Shown: positions 1-11,771, counted from the first letter of the stretch. The stretch is DNA of 64,000 nucleotides from Vespula vulgaris (GCF_905475345.1 NC_066598.1:5040001-5104000), one strand, 5' to 3'. The notes: a model not told the origin generated them from the letters alone. Numbers and translations are program-made.

Positions 1-34
1 GGAAGGAGTAAGAGTTAGGTGTATGAGAATAGTG

Positions 35-36
35 AC

Positions 37-70
<34 letters not shown>
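35..70. repeat. (GA)n microsatellite
   Basis: About 30 bp of GA dinucleotides with a single AAAG interruption near the end. Confidence 0.9.
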
Positions 71-187
71 TGACGATGGGTGATGGTAGGAGATGTGTAT
101 CAAGCCCGCTCACCCAGGGGATTAGCCTTCGAGATCGCTGACTGCTGAAATGTTCACAGATCGGTTTACCGTTTAGTAGGATACTGA

Positions 188-211
188 GTGAGAGAGAGAG
201 AGAGAGAGAGG
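188..211. repeat. (GA)n microsatellite
   Basis: About 24 bp of uninterrupted GA dinucleotides. Confidence 0.9.
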
Positions 212-748
212 AATGGGAGGATGCGAGGCAGCCCTCGATCTCCACCCTCAGTGATCCGTGGCCCGTGTGAGCACCCAACACGCTCGAGATCATGAAAACC
301 GACATAGAAAGACAGAAATAGAAAAAGAGAAGATTCATAAATTCACATATACACATTACAGTAATCTCGTAGAATGAAGCATGTGTATATGTATATATAA
401 AGTAAACTATTTCAATGTTAATATTTAATGATTACATTCCTTGATAAAAATATTCTGAAAGTATTTAAAGTAAAATCATAAGAAAATAATAATGAAGTGT
501 TTATGATATAAGTATATCTAATAATAAATATGTTTTCGAGTCGATCATATTTTATTTTTTTTTTTAATGATTTTTGTCACGACTTTGTTGTTTAATAAAC
601 GTGTTAAATTGTTCGAATCAAAGTGGACCACCCTATATATAGTACGAGAACGTGGTACTCCAGTGTGGGAACTAGCATTGTGGTACACACGTGGCACACG
701 CTATGCTCGTGTATTACGCTGTCGTTCGCGCTCCTGCGTTCTCTCTGG

Positions 749-792
749 CAAGAGAGAGGGAAAGAGAAAGAGAGAGAGAGAGAGGGAGAGAT
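749..792. repeat. Interrupted (GA)n tract
   Basis: Purine-only GA tract with GGG and AAA interruptions inside a GC-richer island (about 600-930). Confidence 0.85.
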
Positions 793-1635
793 CCTACGAA
801 CGGGGCCAAAGAGAGGGAAGAATGGTGGCGGGTTGCGAGGATGAAAAGGAAACAGGGCGCGGTCCATTCCAGCGCATGCGAATTTAATCCTTGCGTCCAT
901 TCGACGTCCGGATCGTGAATACGCACGTACTACTTGAAAATTGTCTCACCAAAGTTTTCGATGACACACGTCGACGAATTTACTTTTTTTTTTTTGTTCT
1001 TTCTTTTCTTTTTTTTATAGACTTCATATAACATCAATATGATCGAATATTTTTATAAAGAATAAAAAAAAATCGAGATTTATACGTTTCAACGTTAACA
1101 TTTCAATGTTGAATTCGATAAATATAGATAAAGATTACTCTTTAAAAAAAATGTAAAAAAGGAAAAAATGAACAGAATCTTCAGAATAAGTGAAAAAAAA
1201 GTTACCTCAGCAAAGAAGATTCTGTGAATATTTTTTTTTAATTTTTATCAATTTAACGTTCGTTTACAAAATTGTAGCAAATTAATAATGATATTTAGAA
1301 TCAATTAAATATCTTTTGATAGATTTATTTTGCATCAAAAAGAAATCTTATATTTTGTTAATTGTATAGTGTGAAAAAGAAATGATACTTCGAAGATGAA
1401 ATAAAAGAGCCATTATTTCTTTTTCTTTTTTCTTTTTGTTCTATAGAGAAAAAGAAGGTTGGAGATCGGATCTTTCGCTTCGACAGCTTGACAAGCTCGA
1501 AAGGATAAACGAGCTTAATCCGTCCGACGTCGTTTGATGCTCTACGTTTGCGAAGCTTTCGTTCGAAGCACATTCATTTTCGCTTCATCGATTCCGATTC
1601 AAGTTTTTTCTTCAAATCAACACGACGTTTAGCCA

Positions 1636-1745
1636 TTATATATACTATATATGTGTGTATATATATATATGTAATATATTTCATTATATATTATATATAA
1701 TATATGTATTATATATATATATTATATATATATGTTAGATATATA
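1636..1745. repeat. (TA)n-rich low-complexity tract
   Basis: Almost pure TA/TATG dinucleotides over about 100 bp. Likely unstable; no coding potential. Confidence 0.85.
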
Positions 1746-1982
1746 ATAAATTATTTTTCCTACCCTTTTTATTGTTAGACTTATTTATAGGAAAAAAAAA
1801 AACAAAATGATTCGTTAGAAGAAGAAAAAACAAATTTTTTGTTTGAAAATATAAAACAATTAATTTAAATAAAAGACATGAACAGAATTAAAAAAAAAAC
1901 GATTAGGCAGTGTTATAAAACGAAACGCTTTAGTAAGTTTAGAATCGCCCGATTAGAAAATCATTCTCGAATTAATATGGGA

Positions 1983-2052
1983 CACGTGACTAGCATCACC
2001 CCATGTCACATTACAACTATACAAAGATTCGTGTTTACAAAGTAAACACGTG
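1983..2052. promoter_or_regulatory. Candidate regulatory cluster: two CACGTG E-boxes and an inverted forkhead-like pair
   Basis: Palindromic E-boxes CACGTG occur at 1983-1988 and 2047-2052. Between them, GTGTTTAC at 2031-2038 and GTAAACAC at 2042-2049 form a perfect 8-bp inverted repeat with a 3-bp spacer. Each arm contains the forkhead core GTAAACA, and the right arm overlaps the second E-box. Motif matches are seen directly; enhancer function and a link to dsf are inference. Confidence 0.3.
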
Positions 2053-2697
2053 TACGTGATCGTCCACGTATCTTCTTTTTCCACCATACGATTCTCTCCC
2101 CGCGTAAAAACAATTAAACTGAAGAAAATAATCATCCATCTACCTGCTTCGATACGGACAATTTGGTCGATAAAGAAAACAGCCCTGAAGCTGATCTCTC
2201 CTCCCCTTTTCCTCTTTTATATTTCCATTACGAGACTTTATATGAAATTTGAAAGAAAAAATCATTTAATGTTTCGTTTTTCTTTCTTTTTTCTTTTTTT
2301 TTCTAATTAAATGCAGATATATACATTTTTTTTTTGTTAAATGAATCATTCGGTATGTATTTTTCATTTTTCAGCTTTTTATTATTACAAAATTAACGAA
2401 AACAAATGAAAACTTTGGTAAGTCTGATTTTATTGCATATTTTTGTAACATATATATATTTCTTTTTTTTTTTTTTTTTGATAAAATATTTAATAATTTT
2501 ATTCACTTTTTTATATCATAAAAAAAGAAATTAACGAATGAAAAATAAAAATAAAAAATTGAGTAATTCATTGCGCCAATGGTCATATAGCCACAGAATC
2601 AAGCAGAGATATTGCTGCGACGCCAGTGCGAACGTGGGAATCTACGGCTGCTATCCGCTCAGCCTCATTAATGATGATGTGCTTGCCACCCAGTTGC

Positions 2698-2771
2698 AGC
2701 TCTCTCTCTCTCTCTCTCTCTCACATACACACACCCACCCACCCACCCACACACACACACACACACACAGA
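2698..2771. repeat. Compound (CT)n-(CA)n microsatellite
   Basis: A run of CT dinucleotides passes into CA and CCCA units. Open frames over it are simple Ser/Leu or Thr/His repeats. Confidence 0.9.
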
Positions 2772-3040
2772 TCCAAGCCAAATACATATACTCATATATA
2801 TAAATACAAATATACAGATATATAGGCGAGTTGTACACATTTACATGTATAATACATTTCGTGTGAGTGTGTGTATATGTGGAAGCTGATGCCCAGCCAG
2901 CGACCGCATCCATCGCAACCTACCACCCTCGTAGAATTTCATTTGGAGGTCTCTCTCCCTTCTAACACTATCCTCCATAACATTCTCACACCCTACTATT
3001 TTCCTACAGAAATACAGCTCGTACATTTCGAACAGTAGCA

Positions 3041-3160
3041 ACTTACTACTATTACTAATATTACTACTGATACTAGTACTACTACTACTATTACTAATAT
3101 TACTACTGATACTAGTACTACTACTACTACTACTACCACCTTTACTACTACTTCTACTTC
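3041..3160. repeat. Trinucleotide (ACT/TAC)n repeat with a 39-bp tandem duplication
   Basis: Mostly TAC/ACT triplets. A longer block containing TTACTAATATTACTACTGAT occurs twice, at about 3052 and 3091, so a 39-bp unit was duplicated inside the triplet array. Translations on either strand give homopolymeric Ser or Val runs and are not credible proteins. Confidence 0.85.
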
Positions 3161-3914
3161 TATTTTCACCAAATTCAATTTCAGGCAAGCCTTGACCACT
3201 TTTCCGCTCCTATTGTCAGATTTTTTTCCTTTCAATTTCAAATATTATATCCATAAGGAAAATTGACTGCGATAGGATTAGAACTAGAAGCTAATAACTT
3301 CGTTTTTTTTTATTTTTTTTTTTTTTAAGAAACGAACTGAAAAGATATGAGAAAATTTGGAGATAATAAAAACATTAGAAAAATTCTCTGGAAATTAAAA
3401 AAAAAGAAAACACTAAAAAAGTATTAAAAGCTTTGCGGACATTTTTTAAAGTCATAAAAAGTGTGTGACAACTTATTTCTTTTTCTTTTAAGCAGTAAAA
3501 AAGTACTTGAGATTTTGGAAAACCATTACAAAGGTACTATGATATTTTTAAAACATTGAAAAAGTACTAGAAAATTCATTGAAATTTGAAAGAGAACATA
3601 ATGAAAGTAAATAGTTTCTTTAAAGAAATATTAGAAAAAATATTAAAGAAATATAGAAAATATTACCAAATTTGACAAAAAGAAAAAGAACGAATGGAAG
3701 TAATCCGACTGTTTCTGAGAAAAATATAAATATTAGGAATTTATAAAAACGTTTAATCTGTTAATTCATAACATTTTGTCGATTCAAAATCATCAGTATG
3801 ATCTATTATTGTTCGACAATGGCGTTGTTATTGGTAATCAATACTGATGGTTTTACATGAAATTGGTAAAAATAAAAAAAAAAATAACATAGATACGATT
3901 TCATTGATGTTTAG

Positions 3915-5581
3915 CAGTACAACATGAGCGTGGACCGAGAAAACCGAAGCCACCACATTCGATCTTTTCGGAGAAGCAACAACATCAACAACAACAGTCA
4001 CCGATAGTTACACAAAGGACAGGACTCCGTTCTGCTTATGTTCTCTCACATCATAGGTATATTTCCATAATGATATCAATGAAAAACAAATTATTTTTGA
4101 AGAGAAGAATTAAAAGGAAATTTTAAATTCAGTAATTAAACAATACGAATTGATTACAATTATCGATTTAAAAAGGTTCAGGTGCGAGCAAAGATTCACA
4201 CCTTATCCTAGACCAATAGGGCTAGCACACAAACCACCAGAAGAGTCAGCATCCCCAGTACCTTTAACTCAGCCACAGCACCCTCCTACAACAACAACCC
4301 TTTATCAAGCAGCAGCAGCAGCAGCAGCTACAACTGTCTCTCTTGCTCCGCAACAATCCCTCTTACAGATCCTGATATCCGCTGAGAAATGTCAGGTAAG
4401 TAATTTAGCTTCATTTGTTCTCTCAACTTTCCAATCTTCTTATTCCCACACCCCATTCTCATTAATTTAATAAGTAAAGATCTTTCAGTTAAACGGAGCA
4501 ATCGTATCTATATTGTTCTTCTTATGTTAGATTTGATTTCTTTCAAAAAAGTGTCCAATTGTTAACATTTGAGTTACTATTTTCTTTTGTCTTTTCCTTT
4601 TTTTTTAATCTATATGTGCACGTAAACACAGGCCGATGATTAGAATATAAATTCACGATTAAAATCAAAATAAAATAGGATACGTATTTAGGAAAAAGAA
4701 AAACAAAAAATCATTGATTCAAACATTTGATTACGTGTTTTGAAAATAATATTTTTGAATACATTATATATGTATGAATGATATGAAATACTTTGTGTTG
4801 TATATTTTTAAAAGGAACTTGTATGGAGTACCAGACTACAATCGGAAACGGAATATTCGTTAGAACAAACGGATTCCGAGACGAGGCATAGTCCTACGGG
4901 AACCTTGAAGATTATTGGTCCAAGTTGGGAAATGTTCGAGGTAGATTATTATTGACGTTTTCGTTAATGATCACTCTAATTGTTCTATCAGATTTATCGT
5001 ATACGCCAATTATTAATTTCAATAAAATAAAATGATAAATTTCTATGGAAAAAAAAAGAAAAAATAAATCGTTATTAAAAAATAATTCAAAGCATATCAC
5101 ATTCAAATCTTTCATGTTTTCTATCAACGTATTGAAATAATGCATATAAATATTAACAAAATATATTTATTGAATAAATAATTTCTGTTAGGAGATCACC
5201 GCCAGGCTTCTTTTCATGGTCGTGAGATGGGTCAGATGTTTGCCACCCTTTCAAGCCCTACCAAAGGACGATCAATTACTTTTACTCGAACGATCCTGGA
5301 CTCAACTCTTTCTTCTACATCTTGCTCAGTGGATGATACCTTGGGATGTGACGAGTTTACTCGATGATGAACAAGTTAAAAGTCGACTTCCGGTTAATGA
5401 CGTTGCTACCAATCAAGAGTTGGGTATGATACAGGTAATCATCATTATCATAATCATTATTATCATCAGTAGCAGCAGCAATATCAAATGTCTTATACAT
5501 TAAAGATAGTACATTTTTAAAGCACATTTAACATGAATAATTGATCACATCAAACAAATAATTCCAAATCCATTTGAATTT

Positions 5582-5678
<97 letters not shown>

Positions 5679-6137
5679 TGTTTTATTTTTTTTTGTTTCA
5701 GTCAATAATATACCGTTTCCGGCGCTTGGCACCTGATGTCTATGAACGTAGCTGTATAAAAGCTCTGACACTTTTCATACCAGGTAAACTAAATCCCAAT
5801 TATTTATGTAAATTATTGAAAAAAAAGAAGGTTATTGGACCGTTATCAGTGAAAGTGAAGGATTTTTCATTTCTCAGAAACAGTTGGGCTTCATGTGGTA
5901 CAACCAATCGAGATGCTACAAGAACAGGTGCAATGTATCTTAGATGATTATATGAGATCAAGATATTCGCCACAGGGTAGAATCTGTAGCCTGATGTTAT
6001 TGGTTGGTTATCTAAGAAGTGTTTCGTCGAAAACCGTTGAACGTTTGTTTTTTCACGAGACTATTGGTGAAATTCCAATATCACGTTTATTGGTTAATAT
6101 GTACGAGATGGAGGAAAGGCAAATCGAAGTGCAGTAA
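3915..6137 (+). CDS. dsf: NR2E-family orphan nuclear receptor, dissatisfaction-like (3' part, six exons)
   Basis: Exons 3915-4056, 4182-4395, 4815-4940, 5192-5434, 5702-5783 and 5878-6137 (TAA) join in frame with GT/AG borders. They encode about 355 residues. The first codon is split: GCA needs a G from an upstream exon. The peptide opens with AVQHERGPRKPK, the NR2E signature just after the zinc fingers, so the DNA-binding domain is outside the window. A hinge follows, with a poly-Q run (exon 1) and seven consecutive Ala (exon 2), then the ligand-binding domain. Helix 3-5 reads WVRCLPPFQALPKDDQLLLL followed by ERSW. The domain ends with ETIGEIPISRLLVNMYEMEE at helix 10-12, and no strong acidic AF-2 is visible. 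This pattern fits Dsf better than Tailless or PNR (recalled similarity, not a search). Drosophila Dsf acts as a nuclear repressor in sex-specific neurons. The family call is firm; the dsf name is probable. Confidence 0.85.
5585..5675. repeat. (TC)45 tract in the dsf intron next to a 3' splice site
   Basis: About 90 bp of uninterrupted TC lie on the coding strand. They end 26 nt before the exon that begins at 5702, extending its own polypyrimidine tract (TTTTTTTTGTTTCAG). Confidence 0.95.
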
Positions 6138-6605
6138 TTTTGAGATAAATTATTAATTTAATGGGTTAGAATCATTCAATTGTATATCTTCATTAAATAA
6201 TTTACGTGTGTGTATATATATATATATATGTATATGCACATATATATATATATAATATACATACATATATATATGTATATATGTATGTATGTATGTATGT
6301 ATACATCATTTCTTTTTTGTTTATAAATAATTATTTATTAGAAATCTTCTCTTTTTTATTTGTTTAAACACTGTGAATATGTTGGAAATCATTATATATA
6401 TATTTTTTTTGTATTATTATAGATATATATCATTTTTTCATTATCGTTTAGAAATAATTATTTATTACTCTTTTATTTCGTCTTTTTTTTACATGATGTG
6501 AAAAATGTTGCAAATCATTATTTATATATATTTATTGATTATATTTATTTATCTTATTAAAAAAAAATTCATCAACATTGGAAAATATGTTATGTATGTA
6601 ATAAA
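6138..6605 (+). other. dsf: dsf 3' UTR with candidate poly(A) signal
   Basis: AT-rich DNA after the dsf stop contains TA and ATGT repeats at about 6208-6303. The first canonical AATAAA seen is at 6600-6605; another is at 6724-6729. The true cleavage site cannot be fixed from sequence alone. Confidence 0.4.
6208..6303. repeat. (TA)n / (ATGT)n microsatellite
   Basis: Alternating TA and TATG units with a few breaks, probably in the dsf 3' UTR. Confidence 0.85.
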
Positions 6606-7066
6606 TCTTGTTTAAAAAGGACAAAAAATAATATTAAAAAGTAATTCAATATTTGTTAACTTCTTATTTGAGATAATATTTGACAATTATCGAGTCTCAC
6701 TATATATTTCTTGTTATTGAACGAATAAAAATAACACATTATTATGTAGATATCGTATATTATCATAATTTTGTCGGCTTAATCGTGAAGAGTACGAAGG
6801 TATATTTTTTAATGAAATGAACAAATTCACAGAAAATTACAAGTTATAACGTATATTTAAATATCATTATTTTCCTAAAGGTATATCGGAATGTAATGAA
6901 TGCATTTTTTAGTTAGATTGTTTTAAACAAAATTTCTAATTCGAAACATTCTTTCATTATTTAAGTAGCTTTCACTATTAAACCGACATTGTGTTCAAAT
7001 GCTATTTAAACCGATTTGACAAATGTATTTCGTAGAAAAACTATTAAAGGTGAATAAATTGCAAGT

Positions 7067-7144
<78 letters not shown>

Positions 7145-7614
7145 GAGAAAGAATGAGAGAGATTTTGATGATAGGCGTAGAATCATAGAATCTAATAAAA
7201 AAGAAATAAAAAAAATTCTTAACGTTTAAAACCTTCGTTTAAACGTATATATAAAATCAATCAAACGAACTTTTTGTTAAATATTTTTATCGAAAGGATA
7301 CTTCATATATCCATTCAATCTCAAAGATATTCTACAATAAATGAATGTCTTTAACGATAATACATCGACACTGTAATATTTAATATAGTTACATTAAACT
7401 TTTTCGTAAAACAAACGGGCATGCAGTTCTCTATTATAAATTTATAATTTAGCGAGGATCTTGTGACGTCATTTTTTGGATAAGTTTCATAAAAGAACTG
7501 TATAGTGGAGCTAGTGTCTAATACTTACAAAACTGGTTGCGCCTATGAGGCATCGTTTTATTAAGCGTAGTTGTGTATTCTAATATCATTCGTGTGAACG
7601 TTAAGGTTAGAAAA
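6606..7614. other. AT-rich intergenic DNA
   Basis: No gene was recognised. It contains the long (GA)n tract at 7067-7161 and AT-rich DNA between dsf and the WDR36-like pseudogene. Confidence 0.6.
7067..7161. repeat. (GA)n microsatellite
   Basis: About 75 bp of pure GA with a degenerate tail. It is purine-rich on the + strand, the opposite orientation to the dsf intron tract. Confidence 0.95.
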
Positions 7615-9895
7615 ATGGTACAAAGGAAAATATTTGTGCGAAATCATGCACTTGGTTACGTTAGTAATCACATATTCATAGTAACTAAATATGTTCAAAG
7701 AAGAAAAGAAAAGCTTTTGATTATTTACGTTAGAAAAAAATTTTATAATTATGGATGAGCACACTTTACCTTTCTCAGTGTGTCTGGAACTCATCCTAAT
7801 GATATATGTTGTTTATCAGCAGATACCTGCCGCATTTATACAATTGCAGAAAATATTGTATATGCATGGAAAAGAGGTACAGGATTAAAACATACCTACA
7901 AAAGACATGAATATTCTATACATATTATATGACCTTTCAGATCACATTTACTCTTAGTCGATAAGAATAACTTTAAAGTTTGAAACGTAAAAATGGAAGA
8001 ATTACTTAAAAAATTAAACTTTTCTAATGAAATATTTCAAATAATGATGTTGATATATCCTTTTAATTATATGGACGAACTTTGTAGTTAATAGAGATGT
8101 TTATGATTATGAAATTTGAAAATAATGAAGATAATTTATATGTTCAAGGAATAGAATAGGACTATCATAACTTTAGAACAAATAACTATGATAAATGTGC
8201 TATGGGTCTATATGGTGGAAGAATTATATTGCATAATCTTAAATTAGATATAATTTAATAGAATAATCTTAAATAGAAATAATCTTTTAATTAATTTAAA
8301 ATTAGGTTGCTATGATATGATTACATCTAGTAGCGACAATTATTCTATTAAAGCCACAGAAAATTTAAACAGATATATTGTATTTTAGAATCGGAAAAAG
8401 GTCAAATTAAACAAAGTTCAGTTTGATGCTATGAGTTTGAAGTATTTATCAAATGAACTGATCTTTGCCTGATTCTTTAAAATTATGAGTTTTTGAATTA
8501 TTGATGAAAATTTCTTTATGATTATGAGAAGGCCATTTCAAGCCACCGAAAATAATACTTTTTTATAGCAAATTTAATACCTTAATAAATTTAAGAAAAA
8601 ATTCTGCTGGAAAACTAAAAAAAGGAACAGAGCTATATAGTAACTTCTCATTCTGGTCTAGACATAGTTACTACATTGTCTTATGATTTATTAAAGATGG
8701 ATGATCATAAATTATTATCAAAAAGGTTTAAAAATAATCGTAATGCAAATTGTACTTTACCAAATGTGAAAATTTCGTTGTTATTGGTTATGATATTGAT
8801 TATGTAGATGGATTTATTGTATTTATAGAATCAGTTATAGCAATGAATGCGAAGTGGATAAAGATTCGATAAGGGACATAGTGATAAATGTTTTAAATGA
8901 AACAATTGTTGCTAGAAAAGATTGCTTAATAAAATTTTATGACTTCAAACCTAAAAATGGTAAGTATATCTTAATAGAAAATAGAAATATTTTTTGTATC
9001 TGACTTTTTTTTTTTAAATTAAATATTATATAAAATTAAGACACACACAGGGCAAGAAGAATTACTATAACATTACCTGAATTAATAGAATGACTATGGT
9101 ATTACAATATAAATTACAATGAAATGAATATGATTTTATATTGTTGCATTAAAAGATTTCGCAATGATTTTAATTGATTTAAATACGAAAACAATAATGA
9201 GATATTCCTGTGGGCATAAAGAACAATTAATAAATGCAGCATTTGATACGAGATGGTTAATCATATCTTCTATGGATTATACAATAAAGGGTTAGGATAT
9301 CTTATCTTCTCATTTAACAGATGTATTTCAAGTAAGTTTAAATAAAGTCTTTGTGTATGTGTAATTATTTTGATTAAGTATACTTCATTTATAATATATA
9401 TTTTAAAAGTATATGATTTATTTAGGTTTCAGATGCATGTATATCTTTACACTTCGCTTCTACTGGAGAATTATTTACCACGGCCCATATGTGTAGTATG
9501 AGAATATATTTGTAGTCGGATCATATAATTTATTCTCAAGTTTCGCTACAAACTATAAAAGAAGAAGATGCGATATATATAATTAATTCTCTCAATTCTG
9601 TCATGGAAATTACTCAATAAGACAATGAAGATCTTAATAAATATGAATCTAATAAATACGAATCATATTATCAGATTGATAAAGGTCTATTTACAATATC
9701 TATATTAGCACAATCTAGAACGCAAAGCTTGCTTAACATAGATATTATTAAGAAAAAACAATATCTAAGGAGTTGCTTAAAGTTCCAGAAAAGTAACCAT
9801 TTTATTTTTGCTAACTATTTTCATTAAATATTAAATTTAATTTTGCAGATGTCAAGAACTCACAACAACAATTTGAACAACCACATAGAGAGTGA
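7615..9895 (+). pseudogene. WDR36/UTP21-like WD40 pseudogene (intron-bearing, decayed)
   Basis: Several stretches read in order like the small-subunit processome protein WDR36/Utp21, which acts in nucleolar 18S rRNA maturation. From an ATG at 7615 comes HALGYVSNH...VTKYVQRRKE, then after a TGA at 7756-7758 GTHPNDICCLSAD and VYAWKRGTGLKHTYKRHE. Further on come MGLYGGRIILHNLK (about 8200), IVTTLSYDLLKMDDHKLLSK (about 8670), STGELFTTAHMCS (about 9460) and LAQSRTQSLLNIDIIKKK (about 9705). Many stops and frameshifts break every frame, and a middle part around the missing blades is lost. Candidate introns survive at about 8959-9048 and 9331-9426 (GTAAG...AG), so this is a decayed duplicate gene rather than a retrocopy. 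The end is uncertain: a possible QQQFEQPH piece follows an AG at about 9849. The family is identified from memory of conserved blocks. Confidence 0.75.
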
Positions 9896-10522
9896 AGCCT
9901 ATGTTCTTATCTCTTTTTTGTTGGATCCTTTAACTCTTTCTTATCCATATAAATATTTTTAAGTAATTGTGAATTTCTATTATATTATCATACTTTTTAT
10001 TATTTTTAAGAAAAGTTTTAGTGACAATATAGTTGAACAGTACAAAAATTAAAATAAAAAGACTTATTTCGCATATTTACAATTTATATAACAAATATTA
10101 TTTTCTTCAATAGAATGTTCAATATATATACATATATATTACGCAAGAATATTTCCAAAATATATACTACAAGTATATTATGCAAAAGTATTATATCTAC
10201 CACTGTCAGAAATTGAAAACTTATAGGACATGTTGGAATGATAAATTAAAGAAATAGTAATAACTTTGTGTTGAATAAATAATTAAAAGTAGAACGGAAT
10301 AATGTTAATAATATTTAAAATATTTATATATATTTGAAAAAAATAATTTATAATATGTATCATAGCTTAAAAAAAGTTATTAGTTAAGATTATTCTACAA
10401 GATATTAAATTACTTTTTAAGTATAAAAAATAATAAGAAAATTATTAATTGTTAGAAATATCTAAATATTAAAGTCAGACATTTCATTTTAAACATTATT
10501 TAACAAATATTACAATTATGTA

Positions 10523-10708
10523 AATAAAATTTATGCTATTGTTAATTAGATAGTACCTTAATGTTACAACCAGACATGTGTTTTTTTCATAATGAAGAAA
10601 ATTATAATGTGACAAAATAAAAATTTATACTATTATTAATTAGATAGTAATTTAATGTTACAACTCAATATGTATGTTTTTTTCATGATGAATAAAATTA
10701 TATGGCAA
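10523..10708. repeat. Two-copy tandem repeat, period about 93 bp
   Basis: Two diverged copies each start AATAAAA(T)TTAT and contain TTAATTAGATAGTA, AATGTTACAAC and TTTTTTTCAT. The beginning of a third copy follows. Confidence 0.75.
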
Positions 10709-10872
10709 AATAAAAATTTTGTGATGTTCTAATATTAAAATTAGTCATCCTATATGTTTATCTCGCATGCTGCAGTTTGTTCTATTTCTTACATTACTTA
10801 CATTCAATTCATTATCATCAGTGATACATATATAACTAATCATACGTCTTCTCTTTATTGTTATGTTTTCCT

Positions 10873-10873
<1 letters not shown>

Positions 10874-10906
<33 letters not shown>
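10874..10906. repeat. Poly-T run of 33 bases
   Basis: Uninterrupted homopolymer. It could be a retrotransposon tail read from the other strand, but no flanking element was recognised. Confidence 0.8.
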
Positions 10907-11286
10907 CTACTGATAAATTCAATTACGTTTATACTATTTCTAGAGATTCATACCTAATTATTTTCAAATGCAGTAGTTCTACTAATATTGGATGAAATTA
11001 ACTGGGATGAGACCATTTATTTAAACAATTGAATAACATTTATAATTTATATGATAGAATCAAGTTATACGTATCGAGGATAAACAAATAATTTTCACTC
11101 TGAAGATTCAGAATTACGCATTCGTGACTTCAATGTCATTAACTTAAAGTGCGAATAATATTGGGATTTTTCCTTGATACTTAACTACGTTGTCTCATTT
11201 CTGAAATGTTGGTAAAAATGTAAGAAAAAATACTATAAAAATTAGTATTACAAAAAAAGATGAAAAGAAATAAATAATTAAAAAAG

Positions 11287-11294
11287 AAAAAAAA
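11287..11294 (-). terminator. Pol III T8 terminator of the 5S gene
   Basis: Eight A on the + strand are eight T on the transcribed sense, two nucleotides past the 5S 3' end. More T-rich sequence lies beyond. This is the expected Pol III stop. Confidence 0.75.
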
Positions 11295-11296
11295 GT

Positions 11297-11413
11297 GCTA
11301 ACAGTACACGGTGTTCCCAAGCGGTCACCCATCCAAGTACTAACCGTGCCCAACGTTGCTTAACTTCAGTGATCGGACGAGAACTGGTGTAACAACGTGG
11401 TATGACCGTTAAC
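11297..11413 (-). rRNA. 5S ribosomal RNA gene (single, near-complete copy)
   Basis: Read on the minus strand, 117 nt begin GTTAACGGTCATACCACG and end ACTGTTAGC. The universal 5S blocks are all there: TCTCGTCCGATCACTGAAGT, AAGCAACGTTGGGC, GGTTAGTACTTGGATGGG and GACCGCTTGGGAACACCG. The internal promoter region (A box, IE, C box) is intact by eye, and the two ends pair into an 8-bp terminal helix I. It is about one nucleotide shorter than a typical insect 5S around position 20, where it reads TTGTTACACC. A Pol III T8 stop follows at once. It is solitary, not in a tandem array. Transcription is plausible, but a recent dispersed copy cannot be excluded. Confidence 0.9.
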
Positions 11414-11689
11414 AAGAATCACCATCTTATTAATTGTTTTTACTAAAATTTTACATGTCCCATTATGGGTAGTTATATCGTTTTGTATTGATTTTTCTCA
11501 TCCGGATAACCGGGAACAACAACGTAGATTTTTTACTTGGAGAAACTATGAACGAGTGTTTATTTTTCATATATATTCCCAACATGGTTTCTACATTACT
11601 AAGAATGTTATTGTTATTGACAACAGAAAGGGCATCGTGCACCAAATATTAAATGAATAAAAAGAAGAAGGTTAAAAAAGGCAAAAAGA

Positions 11690-11771
11690 GTGCTAACATC
11701 TGTGTATCCAAGCAGTTACCATCGAAATAGTAACTTTATCACGTTACTTAAATTAATGATTCGATAAGAAC
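11690..11771 (-). pseudogene. 5S rRNA pseudogene (3' two thirds, heavily mutated)
   Basis: Aligned on the + strand to the neighbouring 5S gene, the same succession is present with many changes: GTGCTAACA, ATCCAAGCAGTTACCATC, TTACTTAA and GATTCGATAAGAAC. The portion corresponding to the first 30 or so nucleotides is replaced by a T run. It has the same orientation as the 5S gene, about 280 bp away. The internal promoter is ruined. Confidence 0.7.

Larger units (their letters stand above)
1..3914. other. Non-coding DNA, probable dsf intron / 5' regulatory region
   Basis: No convincing coding exon was found here on either strand. In particular, the paired C4 zinc fingers expected upstream of the dsf exons are absent, so the DNA-binding exons must lie before base 1 and this stretch is probably intron. 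Islands of higher GC (about 60-300, 600-930, 1950-2140, 2560-2700, 2880-3000) stand out from very AT-rich DNA and could be regulatory. Short open frames through the (GA)n, (CA)n and (TAC)n tracts are low-complexity translations and were not accepted as genes. Confidence 0.55.
9896..11286. other. AT-rich intergenic DNA
   Basis: No gene was recognised. It holds a two-copy tandem repeat (10523-10708) and a 33-bp poly-T (10874-10906). Confidence 0.6.

Noticed and set aside
15..926. Overlapping open frames across the (GA)n tracts
   Set aside because: Dinucleotide repeats have no stops in any frame. The peptides are Ser-Leu or Arg-Glu runs.
2538..2825. Frame around 2560-2700 as the missing zinc-finger exon of dsf
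   Set aside because: It has several Cys and a GC-rich character, but not the CxxCxDxxSGxHYG or CxGCxGFFKR patterns of a nuclear-receptor DNA-binding domain, and it runs into (CT)n/(CA)n.
5895..6137. The last dsf exon as a separate small gene starting at an ATG/TTG near 5895
   Set aside because: It is continuous with the ligand-binding domain after splicing at 5878, with helix 10-12 in frame.
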